From contig NZ_JANJTZ010000022.1 in assembly GCF_024710845.1 (NCBI RefSeq), positions 1-64,000 on the forward strand: a stretch of DNA of 64,000 nt, read 5' to 3'. Positions 50,382 through 59,880 of this stretch are shown one piece after another (the first letter of the stretch is position 1; every line of letters starts with the position of its first letter). A model generated the notes under the pieces. That model saw only the letters and a program-made list of their open reading frames with translations, was not told where the DNA came from and made no database searches. The position numbers were made by a program, and so were the translations under genes. Source of the DNA: Mesorhizobium sp. GTDB lineage: Bacteria; Pseudomonadota; Alphaproteobacteria; Rhizobiales; Rhizobiaceae.

Positions 50382-52043
50382 TCACGCCTGATACGTCACC
50401 CTCCCCCCGCAGACCGTGGTCACCGGACGCACCGTGTGAATCTGTTCGGGCGCGACAGCCTCGATGTCGTCCGACAGGACCACGAAGTCGGCGAGGTAGC
50501 CCGGCTTCAGGCGACCCTTCGTGGCCTCGGCGAATTCGGTATAGGCGCCCTCGACCGTGTAACCGGCGATTGCCTCGTGCAGCGAGTAGCTGTGGTCGGG
50601 CAGGCCCTCGGCCCATGGCTTGCGGATCATCGCCGACTGGATGCCGAGGATCGGGTCGACGTTCGAGACCGGCCAGTCGGAAGCGAAGACGACGTGGGCG
50701 CCGGTGTCCTTGAGCGTGCGCCAGGCATAGGCGAGCCGCCAGCGGTCGCGGCCGATGCGCGAGACGGTCGGTTCCAGCGGCAGGCCTTGAGAGCCGGGCG
50801 GATGCGGGGGTTGCATCGAGCAGATGACACCGAGCTGGGCGAAGCGCGGCACGTCGGCGTCGGTGGTCACCTCGATGTGCTCGATGCGATGGCGGCTGTC
50901 GCGCCTGCCATTGGCCTTTTGCGCCGCCTCGTAGCCGTCGAGCACGGAGCGCACCGCGCCGTCGCCGATGGCGTGTACCGCGATCTGCAGGCCGCGCCGG
51001 TCGATCTCGGTGGCGATGCGGGCAAACTCGTCGGCGGGGAACAGCGGCTCGCCGACCCAGTCGGGGCGGTCGGCATAGGGCTCGACCATGACGGCGGTCC
51101 ACGAGTCCAGCACGCCGTCCATGAACAGCTTGACGAAACCGGACTTCAGCCATTCGTCGTCGAAGCGTTTTGTCATCGCCGAGGCGCGCTCGAGCTCGGT
51201 GATCTGCATGAAGTTCTTGTAGTGGAACGGCACGCGGGCCCGGCAGAGCAGCTTGCCCTCGTCGCGCAGCTCCGACAGCATTTCGAGCGTGTAGGCGTTT
51301 CCGTCCATGTTGTGGAAGGAGGTGATGCCGTGCTTCGCCGCGTGTTTCAGGCCCTCCAGCAGCACGGCGCGGTCGGCGGCGCGTTCCGCCGACGTCGGCG
51401 GCGTCTCCGGCTCGCCGCCGGTCGAGATGCCGAGCCGGAGCCGGTTCTCGCCCGCCAGCGCCACGACCGGACCCATCGCCTCGCTCTCGCGCAACTCGCC
51501 CTCGGCCAGGCCGTCCGCTCCCATGACGATCTCGTTGCCGGGTCCCAGTTTCTTTCCGTGCAGGATGCCGGCCATCTCCAGCGCCTTGGTGTTCGCCCAC
51601 ATCGTGTGATGGTCGGGCGAGGACATGGCGAAGGGCCTGTCGGGAACGATGCGGTCGAGATGATGGCGGGTGACCGGCTCGGTCTCGGACAGGATCGTGT
51701 AGTCGGCGCCTTGCGCCTGCAGCACCATCCTGTTCGGGTTCGCGGCGGCGAAGGCCTTCACCTTCGCCGACAATTCGTCGAAGCCCTTCACGCCGAAGAG
51801 CTGCAGGTGGCCGAGTTCGACGGCGCCGAGGAGGATGTGCAGGTGGCTCTCGATGAAGCCGGGCAGGACGCTCTTGCCGCCCGCGTCAATTCTTCTGGCG
51901 CCCGGTCCGGCAAGCGCTTCCACCTCGGCACGGCTGCCGACAGCCAGGATGCGCCCGTCCGCGACCGCCATCGCCTCCGCCGCCGGATTGCCCTCGTCCA
52001 TCGTGAGGATCCGCGCGTTGGTGACGATCAGGTCTGCCTGCAA
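50382..52043 (-). CDS. YtcJ-type metal-dependent amidohydrolase
   Basis: A 553-residue amidohydrolase of the Amidohydro_3/YtcJ group, which hydrolyse amide or ring C-N bonds in varied small molecules. Metal ligands are visible in LPGFIESHLHILLG, HRIEHIEV, and VFASDWPVSN. The start is most likely the TTG at 52043 (AAGGGGAAC about 9 bases upstream); the frame continues upstream only through a palindromic repeat. It lies upstream of the PotA-like gene in the same direction with 238 bases between, so it may or may not be in the operon. Substrate unknown. Confidence 0.82.
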   Translation of the reverse strand: MQADLIVTNARILTMDEGNPAAEAMAVADGRILAVGSRAEVEALAGPGARRIDAGGKSVLPGFIESHLHILLGAVELGHLQLFGVKGFDELSAKVKAFAAANPNRMVLQAQGADYTILSETEPVTRHHLDRIVPDRPFAMSSPDHHTMWANTKALEMAGILHGKKLGPGNEIVMGADGLAEGELRESEAMGPVVALAGENRLRLGISTGGEPETPPTSAERAADRAVLLEGLKHAAKHGITSFHNMDGNAYTLEMLSELRDEGKLLCRARVPFHYKNFMQITELERASAMTKRFDDEWLKSGFVKLFMDGVLDSWTAVMVEPYADRPDWVGEPLFPADEFARIATEIDRRGLQIAVHAIGDGAVRSVLDGYEAAQKANGRRDSRHRIEHIEVTTDADVPRFAQLGVICSMQPPHPPGSQGLPLEPTVSRIGRDRWRLAYAWRTLKDTGAHVVFASDWPVSNVDPILGIQSAMIRKPWAEGLPDHSYSLHEAIAGYTVEGAYTEFAEATKGRLKPGYLADFVVLSDDIEAVAPEQIHTVRPVTTVCGGRVTYQA

Positions 52044-52216
52044 GATGAAGTTCCCCTTTGTCGTTGGTGTCAGGCTAGCACCATTTTGGCGGGGAATGCC
52101 AACGGACGATGATCGGGCCAGACGGAGGGGGAGAGATGGGCCAACGAGATGCTTGCCAAGGGCTCGGTGGCGAACGTAGCTTCGCTGCGAGGCCCGCTCG
52201 CCAAACGTCGTGGCAT

Positions 52217-52348
52217 GCCCCTCACCCGTACCCTCTCCCCGTGAACGACGGGGAGAGGGGGATCGCGAAGGTTGGAGCCGCGAAACGCGAGCCGCAACGT
52301 TGGTGACCCCCTCTCCCCGCAGGCGGGGAGAGGGTACGGGTGAGGGGC
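52217..52348. repeat. Large palindromic intergenic repeat, copy 3 (second type)
   Basis: A perfect 25-bp inverted repeat: GCCCCTCACCCGTACCCTCT from 52217 (arm to 52241) and its complement at 52324-52348, with about 82 bases between. It lies in the divergent gap between the YtcJ-type and the acetylpolyamine amidohydrolase genes. It differs in arms from copies 1 and 2 but shares the CTCTCCCC/GGGGAGAG style; copy 4 at 54340 is of the same type. Confidence 0.85.
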
Positions 52349-52398
52349 AATCGCGAGACGTGACAGCGAGGGGAATGACCGCAGACCAGGATCGCCGC

Positions 52399-53430
52399 AT
52401 GAAGACCGTCTATTCCCCCCGTCACCACGGCCATGCCGGCAATGTCGAACTGGTCGCGGGAGCGGTGGTGCCGGCCTTCGAGATGCCATCGCGGGCGGAA
52501 TATGTCCGCGCGCGCGTCGAGGCGGTGAAGCTCGGGACGATCGTTACGCCAGACGAGCACGACATCGCGATCGCCAAGCGCGTGCACCGGGCGGACTTCA
52601 TCGACTTTCTGCCGACCGTGTATCCGCTGTGGCTCGAGTCCGGCCGTGATGGCACCGCCATGCCCTACACCTGGCCGACGCGCGGCCTGCGCGGCGACGT
52701 GCGCCCGGCGCATATCGACGCGCTGCTGGGCTTCTACTCGTTCGACGCGGGAGCGAACTTCGTCAAAGGGACGTGGGACGCCATCAAGTCGTCGCATGAC
52801 GTGGCAATCAGCGCCGCGGCCCTGGTGAAAGGCGGCGAGCGAGCCGCCTTCGCGCTCTGCCGGCCGCCCGGCCACCACGCCGGATCGAGCTTCATGGGCG
52901 GCTACTGCTACATCAACAATGCGGCGAGCGCGGCGCAGTGGTTCCTCGACCAGGGCGCGCAACGCGTCGCGATCCTCGACGTCGACTACCACCATGGCAA
53001 CGGCACGCAGGAGATATTTTACCGGCGAAACGACGTGCTGCTCGTCAACCTGCACGGCGACCCGATGGTCGAGTATCCCTTCTTCCTCGGCCATGCCGAC
53101 GAGCGCGGCGAAGGGCCGGGCGAAGGGTTCAACGTCAACTTCCCGATGCCCTGGGGGACGGACTGGGACCGCTGGAGCCAGGCGCTGGAGGACGGCTGCC
53201 GCAGGGTCGCCGATTACGCACCCGACGTGCTGCTGATCTCGCTCGGCGTGGACACGTTCGAGAAGGATCCGATCTCGAAGTTCAAGCTGAAAACCGAGGA
53301 CTATCCGAAGATCGGCCGGCGCATCGCAAAGCTCGGCCTGCCGACGCTGGTGGTGATGGAAGGCGGCTACGCGGTCGAGGAGATCGGCGTCAACGCCGTC
53401 GGCGTGCTGACCGGATTCGAGGACGCGTGA
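52399..53430 (+). CDS. aphA: Acetylpolyamine amidohydrolase (histone-deacetylase fold)
   Basis: A 343-residue zinc hydrolase that removes acetyl groups from acetylated polyamines. Key motifs: RPPGHHAG with the catalytic pair H159-H160, DVDYHHGNGT with zinc ligands D196 and H198, and GVDTFEKDPISKFKL, all very close to Mycoplana ramosa AphA, including the length (341). I start at the ATG at 52399, 7 bases after AGGA; an earlier ATG at 52375 is too close to its purine run. Its stop overlaps the next start (TGATG), coupling it to the N-carbamoylputrescine amidase gene. Confidence 0.9.
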   Translation: MKTVYSPRHHGHAGNVELVAGAVVPAFEMPSRAEYVRARVEAVKLGTIVTPDEHDIAIAKRVHRADFIDFLPTVYPLWLESGRDGTAMPYTWPTRGLRGDVRPAHIDALLGFYSFDAGANFVKGTWDAIKSSHDVAISAAALVKGGERAAFALCRPPGHHAGSSFMGGYCYINNAASAAQWFLDQGAQRVAILDVDYHHGNGTQEIFYRRNDVLLVNLHGDPMVEYPFFLGHADERGEGPGEGFNVNFPMPWGTDWDRWSQALEDGCRRVADYAPDVLLISLGVDTFEKDPISKFKLKTEDYPKIGRRIAKLGLPTLVVMEGGYAVEEIGVNAVGVLTGFEDA

Positions 53431-54305
53431 TGGACGGGGTCAACCGCGTCACGCTCGGTGTCGTGCAGTTCGCCTGTTCGGACAACGTGGCGGAGAACAT
53501 CGTAACCGCCTCTCGGCTGGTGCGGGCGGCCGCCGCCGAGGGCGCCAACATCGTCGTGGTGCAGGAACTCTTCGAAGGCCACTATTTCTGCCAGGAGGAG
53601 AACCCGGTCCATTTCGACCGCGCCCGGCCGCTCGATGGCCATCCGACGCTTGCCGCGATGCTGTCTCTCGCCGCCGAATGCGGCGTGGTCATCCCGGTGT
53701 CGCTGTTCGAGCGGAAGAACCAGGCCTACTACAACTCGCTGGTGATGGTGGACGATCGCGGCGCAGCACTCGGCGTCTATCGCAAGTCGCACATCCCCGA
53801 CGGGCCAGGCTATTCGGAGAAGTTCTACTTCAATCCCGGCGATACCGGCTTCAAGGTGTGGAAGACCCGCTTCGGCACGATCGGCGTCGGCATCTGCTGG
53901 GACCAGTGGTTCCCGGAGGCGGCGCGGTCGATGGCGCTGATGGGGGCGGAGTTCCTGCTCTATCCGACGGCGATCGGTTCGGAGCCCGGGCGGCCGGATT
54001 TCGATTCGATGGAGCACTGGCGCATCACGATGCGCGGCCATGCCGGCGCGAACCTGATGCCTGTCGCGGCGGCCAACCGCATCGGTACCGAGGTGGTGAA
54101 CGGGCGGACGCAGACCTATTACGGATCGTCGTTCATCGCCGGGCCGCAGGGCGATTTGCGCGCGAGCGCGGGACGCGAGGGCGAGGCGGTGCTGACGGCG
54201 ACGTTCGACCGGGCGGTGATGCGAAATGAACGCGCGGCGTGGGGGCTGTTCCGGGACCGGCGGCCGGAGCTGTACGGGGCGATCGCAGGGGCGGATGGGG
54301 GGTAA
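53430..54305 (+). CDS. aguB: N-carbamoylputrescine amidase (nitrilase family)
   Basis: A 291-residue carbon-nitrogen hydrolase that converts N-carbamoylputrescine to putrescine, CO2 and ammonia. The nitrilase triad is E46 (VVQELFEG), K119 (YRKSHIP) and C156 (GVGICWDQWFPE); SEKFYFNPGDTGF is a typical AguB stretch. The gene overlaps the acetylpolyamine amidohydrolase by one base, so the two polyamine steps are co-translated. The agmatine deiminase that would supply the substrate is not in the window. Confidence 0.9.
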   Translation: MDGVNRVTLGVVQFACSDNVAENIVTASRLVRAAAAEGANIVVVQELFEGHYFCQEENPVHFDRARPLDGHPTLAAMLSLAAECGVVIPVSLFERKNQAYYNSLVMVDDRGAALGVYRKSHIPDGPGYSEKFYFNPGDTGFKVWKTRFGTIGVGICWDQWFPEAARSMALMGAEFLLYPTAIGSEPGRPDFDSMEHWRITMRGHAGANLMPVAAANRIGTEVVNGRTQTYYGSSFIAGPQGDLRASAGREGEAVLTATFDRAVMRNERAAWGLFRDRRPELYGAIAGADGG

Positions 54306-54339
54306 GCTTATAGAGAGCTGTAACTCCCGAAGTCCGCGC

Positions 54340-54459
54340 CGCCCCTCACCCTTACCCTCTCCCCGTGAAGGACGGGGAGAGGGGGTCGCCGGCGTTTGAG
54401 CTGCGTTCTTCTCCCCGTTCTTCACGGGGAGAAGTGCCCGGCAGGGCGATGAGGGGCAG
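54340..54459. repeat. Palindromic intergenic repeat, copy 4 (second type)
   Basis: GCCCCTCACCCTTACCCTCT from 54340 and GCGATGAGGGGC ending near 54459 bound a block with inner CCCCGTGAAGGACGGGG and CTCCCCGTTCTTCACGGGGA stems. It fills the gap after the N-carbamoylputrescine amidase gene and resembles copy 3, with more decay. Confidence 0.75.
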
Positions 54460-54551
54460 CGTTGAGGGCGAAAGATAGCGTTGTGGATATGACGACCGGC
54501 GCCCCGGGGCGGGGCCCGCTGCCTCCGGCAGCTCCCGCCCGTTCGACGCCT

Positions 54552-54576
54552 TTCATCGTGCCACCGGCACGATGAA
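54552..54576 (-). terminator. Strong hairpin downstream of the ferredoxin-NADP reductase gene
   Basis: TTCATCGTGCC (54552-54562) and GGCACGATGAA (54566-54576) form a perfect 11-bp stem with a 3-base loop, 24 bases past the reductase stop. No T-run follows, so it may act as a Rho-assisted or RNA-stabilising structure more than a classic terminator. Confidence 0.5.
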
Positions 54577-54599
54577 TTCGCCTCCGGCGAACCGGCGTC

Positions 54600-55427
54600 T
54601 CACCCCACGAACGCCCGCTCCAGGACGAACTCCGCCGGCGCCGAGTTGGAGCCTTCGGTGAAACCGCGGGCCTGGAGCAGCGACGCGACGTCCTTGATCA
54701 TCGCCATCGAGCCGCACAGCATGGCCCGGTCGGTGGCCGGATCGAGCGGCGGGATGCCGAGGTCGGAGAACAGCTTGCCGTTCTCGATCAGCGTCGTCAG
54801 GCGGCCCATATGCGGGCTCTCCTGGCGCGTGGTGGACGCATAGTAGACGAGCTTGCCACCGGCCATCTCGCCGATGAGGGGATCCTCGGTCGCGAGCGCC
54901 GCCAGTTCGTTGCCGTACTGCAGGTCGGCAACGTCGCGGCAGGTGTTGGTCAGGATCACCTGGTCGAACTTCTCGTAGGTTTCCGGATCGCGGACAAGGC
55001 TGGCGAAGGGCGCCATGCCGGTGCCGGTTGCGATCATGAACACGCGCTTGCCCGGCGTCAGCGCGTCGAGCACGAGCGTGCCGGTCGGCTTCGGGCGCAT
55101 CAGCACGATGTCGCCCGGCTGAATCTTCTGCAGGTGCTGCGTCAGCGGGCCGTCGGGAACCTTGATCGAATAGAATTCGAGTTCGTCGTCCCAAGAGGGG
55201 CTGGCGATCGAATAGGCCCGGTAGACCGGTTTCTCGGCGTTCGGAAGGCCGATCATGACGAACTCGCCCGAGCGAAAACGGAAGCTCTGCGGGCGGGTGA
55301 TGCGGAACGAGAACAGCCTGTCCGTATAATGCCTTACCGAGACCACGCGCTCGGCGTGGACGTTGGCGGGAATGGGAAATGGCAGCGCGGGAGCGATCGC
55401 GTCCTGGCTCACGGCAGCATCTTGCAT
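54600..55427 (-). CDS. fpr: Ferredoxin--NADP(+) reductase
   Basis: A 275-residue flavoprotein that moves electrons between NADPH and ferredoxin or flavodoxin. FAD binding: RAYSIASPSWDDE (70-82) and the following GPLTQHLQKIQPGD; NADP binding: FMIATGTGMAPFASLVRD; it ends in FVLERAFVG, the short bacterial (subclass I) form. I start at the ATG at 55427, 9 bases after AAGGA, over an earlier GTG. It is divergent from the HyuA-like gene; the shared gap of about 208 bases must hold both promoters. Confidence 0.92.
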   Translation of the reverse strand: MQDAAVSQDAIAPALPFPIPANVHAERVVSVRHYTDRLFSFRITRPQSFRFRSGEFVMIGLPNAEKPVYRAYSIASPSWDDELEFYSIKVPDGPLTQHLQKIQPGDIVLMRPKPTGTLVLDALTPGKRVFMIATGTGMAPFASLVRDPETYEKFDQVILTNTCRDVADLQYGNELAALATEDPLIGEMAGGKLVYYASTTRQESPHMGRLTTLIENGKLFSDLGIPPLDPATDRAMLCGSMAMIKDVASLLQARGFTEGSNSAPAEFVLERAFVG

Positions 55428-55635
55428 TCGGTCGATCCTTGTCACAGGCTTGCGCCCGCAGAGTGTAGCAGACGGGCGCCGGATGTGTGAAATGGCCGGG
55501 ACGCGCGGGGGACGATTGGCGCCACCTTGCCTGCGCGGATTATTAGTATACCAATGAATTTCGGGTCAAGGCGGAGCAATAGTCGCATGTTCCAAAATGC
55601 GCCCGGGAGCAAGTTCTTCATTCCGGATTCAGTCG

Positions 55636-57708
55636 ATGGCAGAGAAAGAGGCGGCAGGCAATGAATATGTGGTTGCCGGAATCGATGTTGGCGGGACGTT
55701 CACCGACCTCATCCTGATCGACGGTTCGGCTGGCGGCAAGGTCTATGTCGCCAAGACCCCGACCACGCTCGACAACCAGGCCTACGGCGTCGTTTCCGCC
55801 CTTGGCACGACCGGGTTTCCGATCGACCGAATCGACCTGATCGTGCACGGCACGACAACGACGACCAACGCCGTGCTCGAGCGACGTCTGGCCAGGACGG
55901 GCATGATCACGACCCAGGGTTTCCGCGACGTGCTGGAGCTCGGCCGCAGGACCAGGCCCAATCCGTACGGGATGACCGGAGCTTTCGTGCCCGTCATCCC
56001 GCGCAATCTGCGGCTCGAGGTACCCGAGCGCGTCGAGGCATCGGGCGCGGTGCGCACGCCGCTCGACGAGGCCGCGACGCGCGCGGCCGTCCGTCAGCTG
56101 ATCGACGCCGGCTGCGAATCGCTGGTGATCCATTTCCTGCATGCCTATGCCAATCCGGCGCACGAGAAGCGGGCGGCGGAGATCGCCGCCGAACTCTGGC
56201 CCAATGACCACATCACCACCGGCCATTCGCTCCTGTCCGAGGCGCGCGAATTCGAGCGCGGCGTGACGGCGGCGGTCAACGCCTCGGTGCAGCCGATCCT
56301 GAAGCGCTATGTCGAGCGGCTGCGCAGCGAACTCGCCGAGCGCGGCTATCGCCGCGACTTCCTGATGATGAACGGCAATGGCGGCATGATCTCCGCCCGC
56401 TACGTGACGAACGAAGCGGCCAAGACCGTGATGTCCGGCCCCGCGTCGGGAGTCATGGCCGCGGCCTATACCGGTCGGCGCGCGGGTTTCCCCAACCTCG
56501 TCACCTACGACATGGGCGGAACCTCGACCGATGTTGCGCTCATCCGCGGCGCGCAGCCGGCGGTGTCGAACGAAATCGAGATCGAATACGCGATGCCGAT
56601 CCATGTGCCGATGGTCGACGTGCACACGGTCGGCGCCGGTGGCGGATCGATCGCGCGGATCGACGATTCGGGGCTGATCCGGGTCGGGCCGGAAAGCGCC
56701 GGCGCTACTCCCGGCCCCATCTGCTACGGCCGGGGCGGCACGGAGCCGACGATCTCCGACGCCAACCTCATTCTCGGCCGGCTCAATCCGAGGCGGCTGC
56801 TCGCCGTCGATTCCCCCGTCAGCGTGCCCGACATCGAGGCGATCTTTGCCGAAAAGCTCGGCGGCCGCATCGGCATCGGCGGCGCGGAGGCGGCGGGAGC
56901 CGTGCTGCGCATCGCCAATCTCAAGATGGCGGGCGCGATCCGCATGGTGTCGATCTCGAAGGGCCACGATCCACGCGATTTCGCGCTGTTCGCCTTCGGC
57001 GGCGCAGGACCGCTGCATGCCACCGCCCTGGCGCGCGAACTCGGCATTCCGAAAGTGCTGGTTCCGGCGCGGCCGGGCATCACCAACGCGCTCGGCTGCG
57101 TCGTCGCCGACATGCGGCATGACTTCGTCAACACGGTGAACCAGCCCGTCGCCGCGCTCGACGAAGCCCTGGCGCGCGACATCCTTGCGCGCCAGGCAGC
57201 GGAAGGACGCGAGCTGATCGCGAAGGAGGCGGTGAAGCCGCAAACGATCCGCATCGTGCACTCGGCCGACATGCAGTTCGTCGGCCAGACGCATCTCCTG
57301 AACGTCCCCCTGCCCTCCGCCGATGTCACCCGCGCCCATCTGCAGGACATCTTCGAGAAGGCCTATTACGCCCGGTTCCGGGTGAAGCTGCCGGAGATAC
57401 GGGCAGCGCTCGTCAACCTCAACACGTCGGTCATTGGCGTGCGGAGCGAACTGGATCTGTCGACGCTGATCGATCCGGCTGGCCGATCGGGCACCGTCGC
57501 CGACGCGCTGGTCGAGACGCGGCCGGTCTGGTTCGACGGCAGATGGCTCGACACGCCGGTCTATGCGCGCGAGAAGCTGCCGCTGGACGCCGCCTTCGAA
57601 GGACCGGCGATCCTGGAGCAGCTCGACGCGACGACGGTCGTCGAGCCCGGCGACAGGTGTTCGTCGGACGGGGAAGGCAACATCATCATCGAGGTGAGAC
57701 GGTCATGA
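55636..57708 (+). CDS. Hydantoinase/oxoprolinase family protein, HyuA subunit
   Basis: A 690-residue ATP-dependent hydrolase subunit (HyuA/acetophenone-carboxylase-like). The ATP site begins with GIDVGGTFTDLIL (14-26) and includes MNGNGGMIS, SGPASGVMAA and YDMGGTSTDVALI. Such enzymes open cyclic amides such as hydantoins or 5-oxoproline, or carboxylate ketones; the substrate cannot be read from sequence. I start at the ATG at 55636; a longer frame lacks support. The stop overlaps the HyuB start by 4 bases. Confidence 0.9.
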   Translation: MAEKEAAGNEYVVAGIDVGGTFTDLILIDGSAGGKVYVAKTPTTLDNQAYGVVSALGTTGFPIDRIDLIVHGTTTTTNAVLERRLARTGMITTQGFRDVLELGRRTRPNPYGMTGAFVPVIPRNLRLEVPERVEASGAVRTPLDEAATRAAVRQLIDAGCESLVIHFLHAYANPAHEKRAAEIAAELWPNDHITTGHSLLSEAREFERGVTAAVNASVQPILKRYVERLRSELAERGYRRDFLMMNGNGGMISARYVTNEAAKTVMSGPASGVMAAAYTGRRAGFPNLVTYDMGGTSTDVALIRGAQPAVSNEIEIEYAMPIHVPMVDVHTVGAGGGSIARIDDSGLIRVGPESAGATPGPICYGRGGTEPTISDANLILGRLNPRRLLAVDSPVSVPDIEAIFAEKLGGRIGIGGAEAAGAVLRIANLKMAGAIRMVSISKGHDPRDFALFAFGGAGPLHATALARELGIPKVLVPARPGITNALGCVVADMRHDFVNTVNQPVAALDEALARDILARQAAEGRELIAKEAVKPQTIRIVHSADMQFVGQTHLLNVPLPSADVTRAHLQDIFEKAYYARFRVKLPEIRAALVNLNTSVIGVRSELDLSTLIDPAGRSGTVADALVETRPVWFDGRWLDTPVYAREKLPLDAAFEGPAILEQLDATTVVEPGDRCSSDGEGNIIIEVRRS

Positions 57709-59390
57709 CCACGCTCGACGCGATCACGCTTTCCGTCATCCAGGCGGGCCTGCAGCAGGTCTGCGACGAGATGGACCTGACCTTTTCGCGCGCCGCGTTT
57801 TCGCCCGTGATCGCAGAAGCCAACGACCGCTCCGACGGCATCTACTCGGCCGAGGACGGGTCGCTGATCGCGCAGGGGATCGGCGGCCTGCCGGTGTTCG
57901 TCGGCGTCATGCAATATTCGACCCGCACGCTCATCGAGATGATCCGCGAGGGCAAGGCGCTCAAGCCGGAGCCGGGCGATATCTACATCGTCAACGACCC
58001 CTATCTCGGCGGGACGCACCTGATGGACGTGCGCTTCGTCAAGCCGGTCTGGCGCAACGGCAAGATCTACTGCTGGCTGTCAAATACCGGTCACTGGCCC
58101 GACATCGGCGGCGCGGTGCCGGGCGGTTTTTCCGCCTCCGCGACATCCGTGGAGCAGGAGGGGCTGCGCCTGCCGCCGGTCAAGCTGTTCAAGAAAGGCG
58201 CGATGGATCCCGAGATCCACGCCATCATCGCCTCGAACATCCGCGTCGCCGACCAGCGCATCGGCGACATCAAGGCGCAGGCCGCCGCGCTGATGGTCGG
58301 GCAGGACCGGCTCTACGAACTGCTCGACCGCTATGGCGACAAGACCGTCACCGACGCGATCGCGGAACTGCGGCGTCGCGCCGGCGAGCAGATGCGGGCG
58401 CGTATCGCGGAAATGCCCGACGGCGTCTTCCGGTCGAAGGCCTTCGTCGATTCCGACGGCGTCGTCGACGAGCCGCTGACCATCGCGCTGTCGATCGAGA
58501 AAAGCGGCGACACGCTGACCTTCGACTTCGACGGCTCCAGCCCACCCTGCGCCGGCCCGATGAACAGCGTGCTCGCAACCACCCTGTCGTCGGTCTACCT
58601 GGCGATCCGGCACGTCTTCCCGGACGTTCCGCTGTCGGCGGGCGCGTTCGAGCCGCTGATCGTCAAGCGGCCGGAGGGCACCTTTCTCGACGCGCGCTAC
58701 CCGCGCCCCGTCTCCGGGTGCGCGGCGGAGGTGTCGCAGCGCATCGCCGAGGCCGTCTTCGCCGCGATGGTCCAGGCGCTTCCGGACAAGGTCACGGCAG
58801 CGCCGGCGGGATCGAGCGGCAATTTCGCGCTCGGCGGCCATGACCCGGCGCGCGGGCGCGACTTCGTGATGTACCAGATCTCGGGCGGCGGCTATGGCGG
58901 CAGCGCCGGAGCCGACGGCCTGTCGAACGGCTGTTCGACGATCGGCATCTCCAAATCGCCGCCGGTCGAGGTCATGGAACAGGCGTTTCCGGTCCTCTAC
59001 CGGCACTACGCGCTGCACGAGGGGTCGGGCGGCGCCGGGAGGCATCGCGGCGGCTTCGGGCTTGCCTACGAGATCGAGCTGCTGCGCGGGACGGCCCGCG
59101 CCTCCTTCGTCATGGACCACGGCCGCACCGGACCGCTCGGCGCGCTCGGCGGCGAGGACGGGGGCGTCAACCGGGTCAAGGTGATCCGCGACGGCATTGA
59201 ACATGTCCCACCGCACCTGTCGAAGGAGCAGGATATCCCGCTGTCCGCCGGCGACCGCGTGCAGGTGAAGACGCCAGGCGGCGGCGGATATGGCGATCCG
59301 CGGGAACGAGACCGCGCACTGGTCGCCCGCGACGTCGCGATGGGCTATTACACGCCGCAGGAGGCCGAAACGCGCTTCGGCCCTTTCTGA
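57705..59390 (+). CDS. Hydantoinase B/oxoprolinase family protein, HyuB subunit
   Basis: A 561-residue partner of the HyuA protein. Family motifs are FSRAAFSPVIAEANDRSDGI, NDPYLGGTHLMDV, FDFDGSSPPCAGPMNS and the carboxy-terminal TPGGGGYGDPRERD. The ATG lies within the HyuA stop (ATGA), ensuring 1:1 synthesis. It is convergent with a MarR-type regulator gene 34 bases away. Confidence 0.92.
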   Translation: MTTLDAITLSVIQAGLQQVCDEMDLTFSRAAFSPVIAEANDRSDGIYSAEDGSLIAQGIGGLPVFVGVMQYSTRTLIEMIREGKALKPEPGDIYIVNDPYLGGTHLMDVRFVKPVWRNGKIYCWLSNTGHWPDIGGAVPGGFSASATSVEQEGLRLPPVKLFKKGAMDPEIHAIIASNIRVADQRIGDIKAQAAALMVGQDRLYELLDRYGDKTVTDAIAELRRRAGEQMRARIAEMPDGVFRSKAFVDSDGVVDEPLTIALSIEKSGDTLTFDFDGSSPPCAGPMNSVLATTLSSVYLAIRHVFPDVPLSAGAFEPLIVKRPEGTFLDARYPRPVSGCAAEVSQRIAEAVFAAMVQALPDKVTAAPAGSSGNFALGGHDPARGRDFVMYQISGGGYGGSAGADGLSNGCSTIGISKSPPVEVMEQAFPVLYRHYALHEGSGGAGRHRGGFGLAYEIELLRGTARASFVMDHGRTGPLGALGGEDGGVNRVKVIRDGIEHVPPHLSKEQDIPLSAGDRVQVKTPGGGGYGDPRERDRALVARDVAMGYYTPQEAETRFGPF

Positions 59391-59424
59391 CGCGCAGTGC
59401 CCGGTTCTTACGGGTTCGACCCGA

Positions 59425-59880
59425 TTACCCGATCTTGGTCAGCAGCCTGATCAGGGTCTGCGATTCGCGGTTCGTCAATGGCTGCAACGTGTCCCGCGTG
59501 ATCTTGCCGGCGATCGGCGTGAGACGGGCGAGCGTCTCGCGCCCAACCTGCGTCAGCGAGACGATGATGCGTCGGCGGTCTTCCGTGTCCTCGGCTACCG
59601 CCACCATTCCGCGCAGCTTCAGGCGGTCGACGACGCCCTTGACGGTCGCGGCGTCCATCGCGACGAGCTGGCCGAGATGGTTCTGCGAACATTCTCCGAG
59701 ATCGCCGAGCTTTGCCAGCGCAGCGAACTGGGGAGGTGTCAGCTCACTGATCTGGGACGAGAAAATCGCGACGTGGCGCTGTTGAGCCTTCCGGAGTATG
59801 TAGCCGACCTGCTCCTGGAGACGATAAGTGTGTGTCGCGTCCTGCGTATCGGGTGCAACTGGCGAGTCGTTTTCGGCCAT
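59425..59880 (-). CDS. MarR-family transcriptional regulator
   Basis: A 151-residue winged-helix regulator. The DNA-binding segment is SQNHLGQLVAMDAATVKGVV with the wing RGMVAVAEDTEDRRRIIVSL, the classic DxR motif of MarR proteins. It starts at 59880, sharing one base with the stop of the amino-acid-synthesis family gene, so it is the last gene of the leftward operon with the 6-hydroxynicotinate-reductase-like protein and probably controls that operon. Ligand unknown. Confidence 0.9.
   Translation of the reverse strand: MAENDSPVAPDTQDATHTYRLQEQVGYILRKAQQRHVAIFSSQISELTPPQFAALAKLGDLGECSQNHLGQLVAMDAATVKGVVDRLKLRGMVAVAEDTEDRRRIIVSLTQVGRETLARLTPIAGKITRDTLQPLTNRESQTLIRLLTKIG

Noticed and set aside
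52044-52400. Amino-terminal extension of the YtcJ-type amidohydrolase
   Set aside because: The extension translates the palindromic repeat and lacks a ribosome site; the TTG at 52043 has one.
54553-55194. Leftward frame overlapping the ferredoxin-NADP reductase gene
   Set aside because: It is a frame shadow; the reductase frame carries FAD and NADP motifs, and the hairpin lies after its stop.
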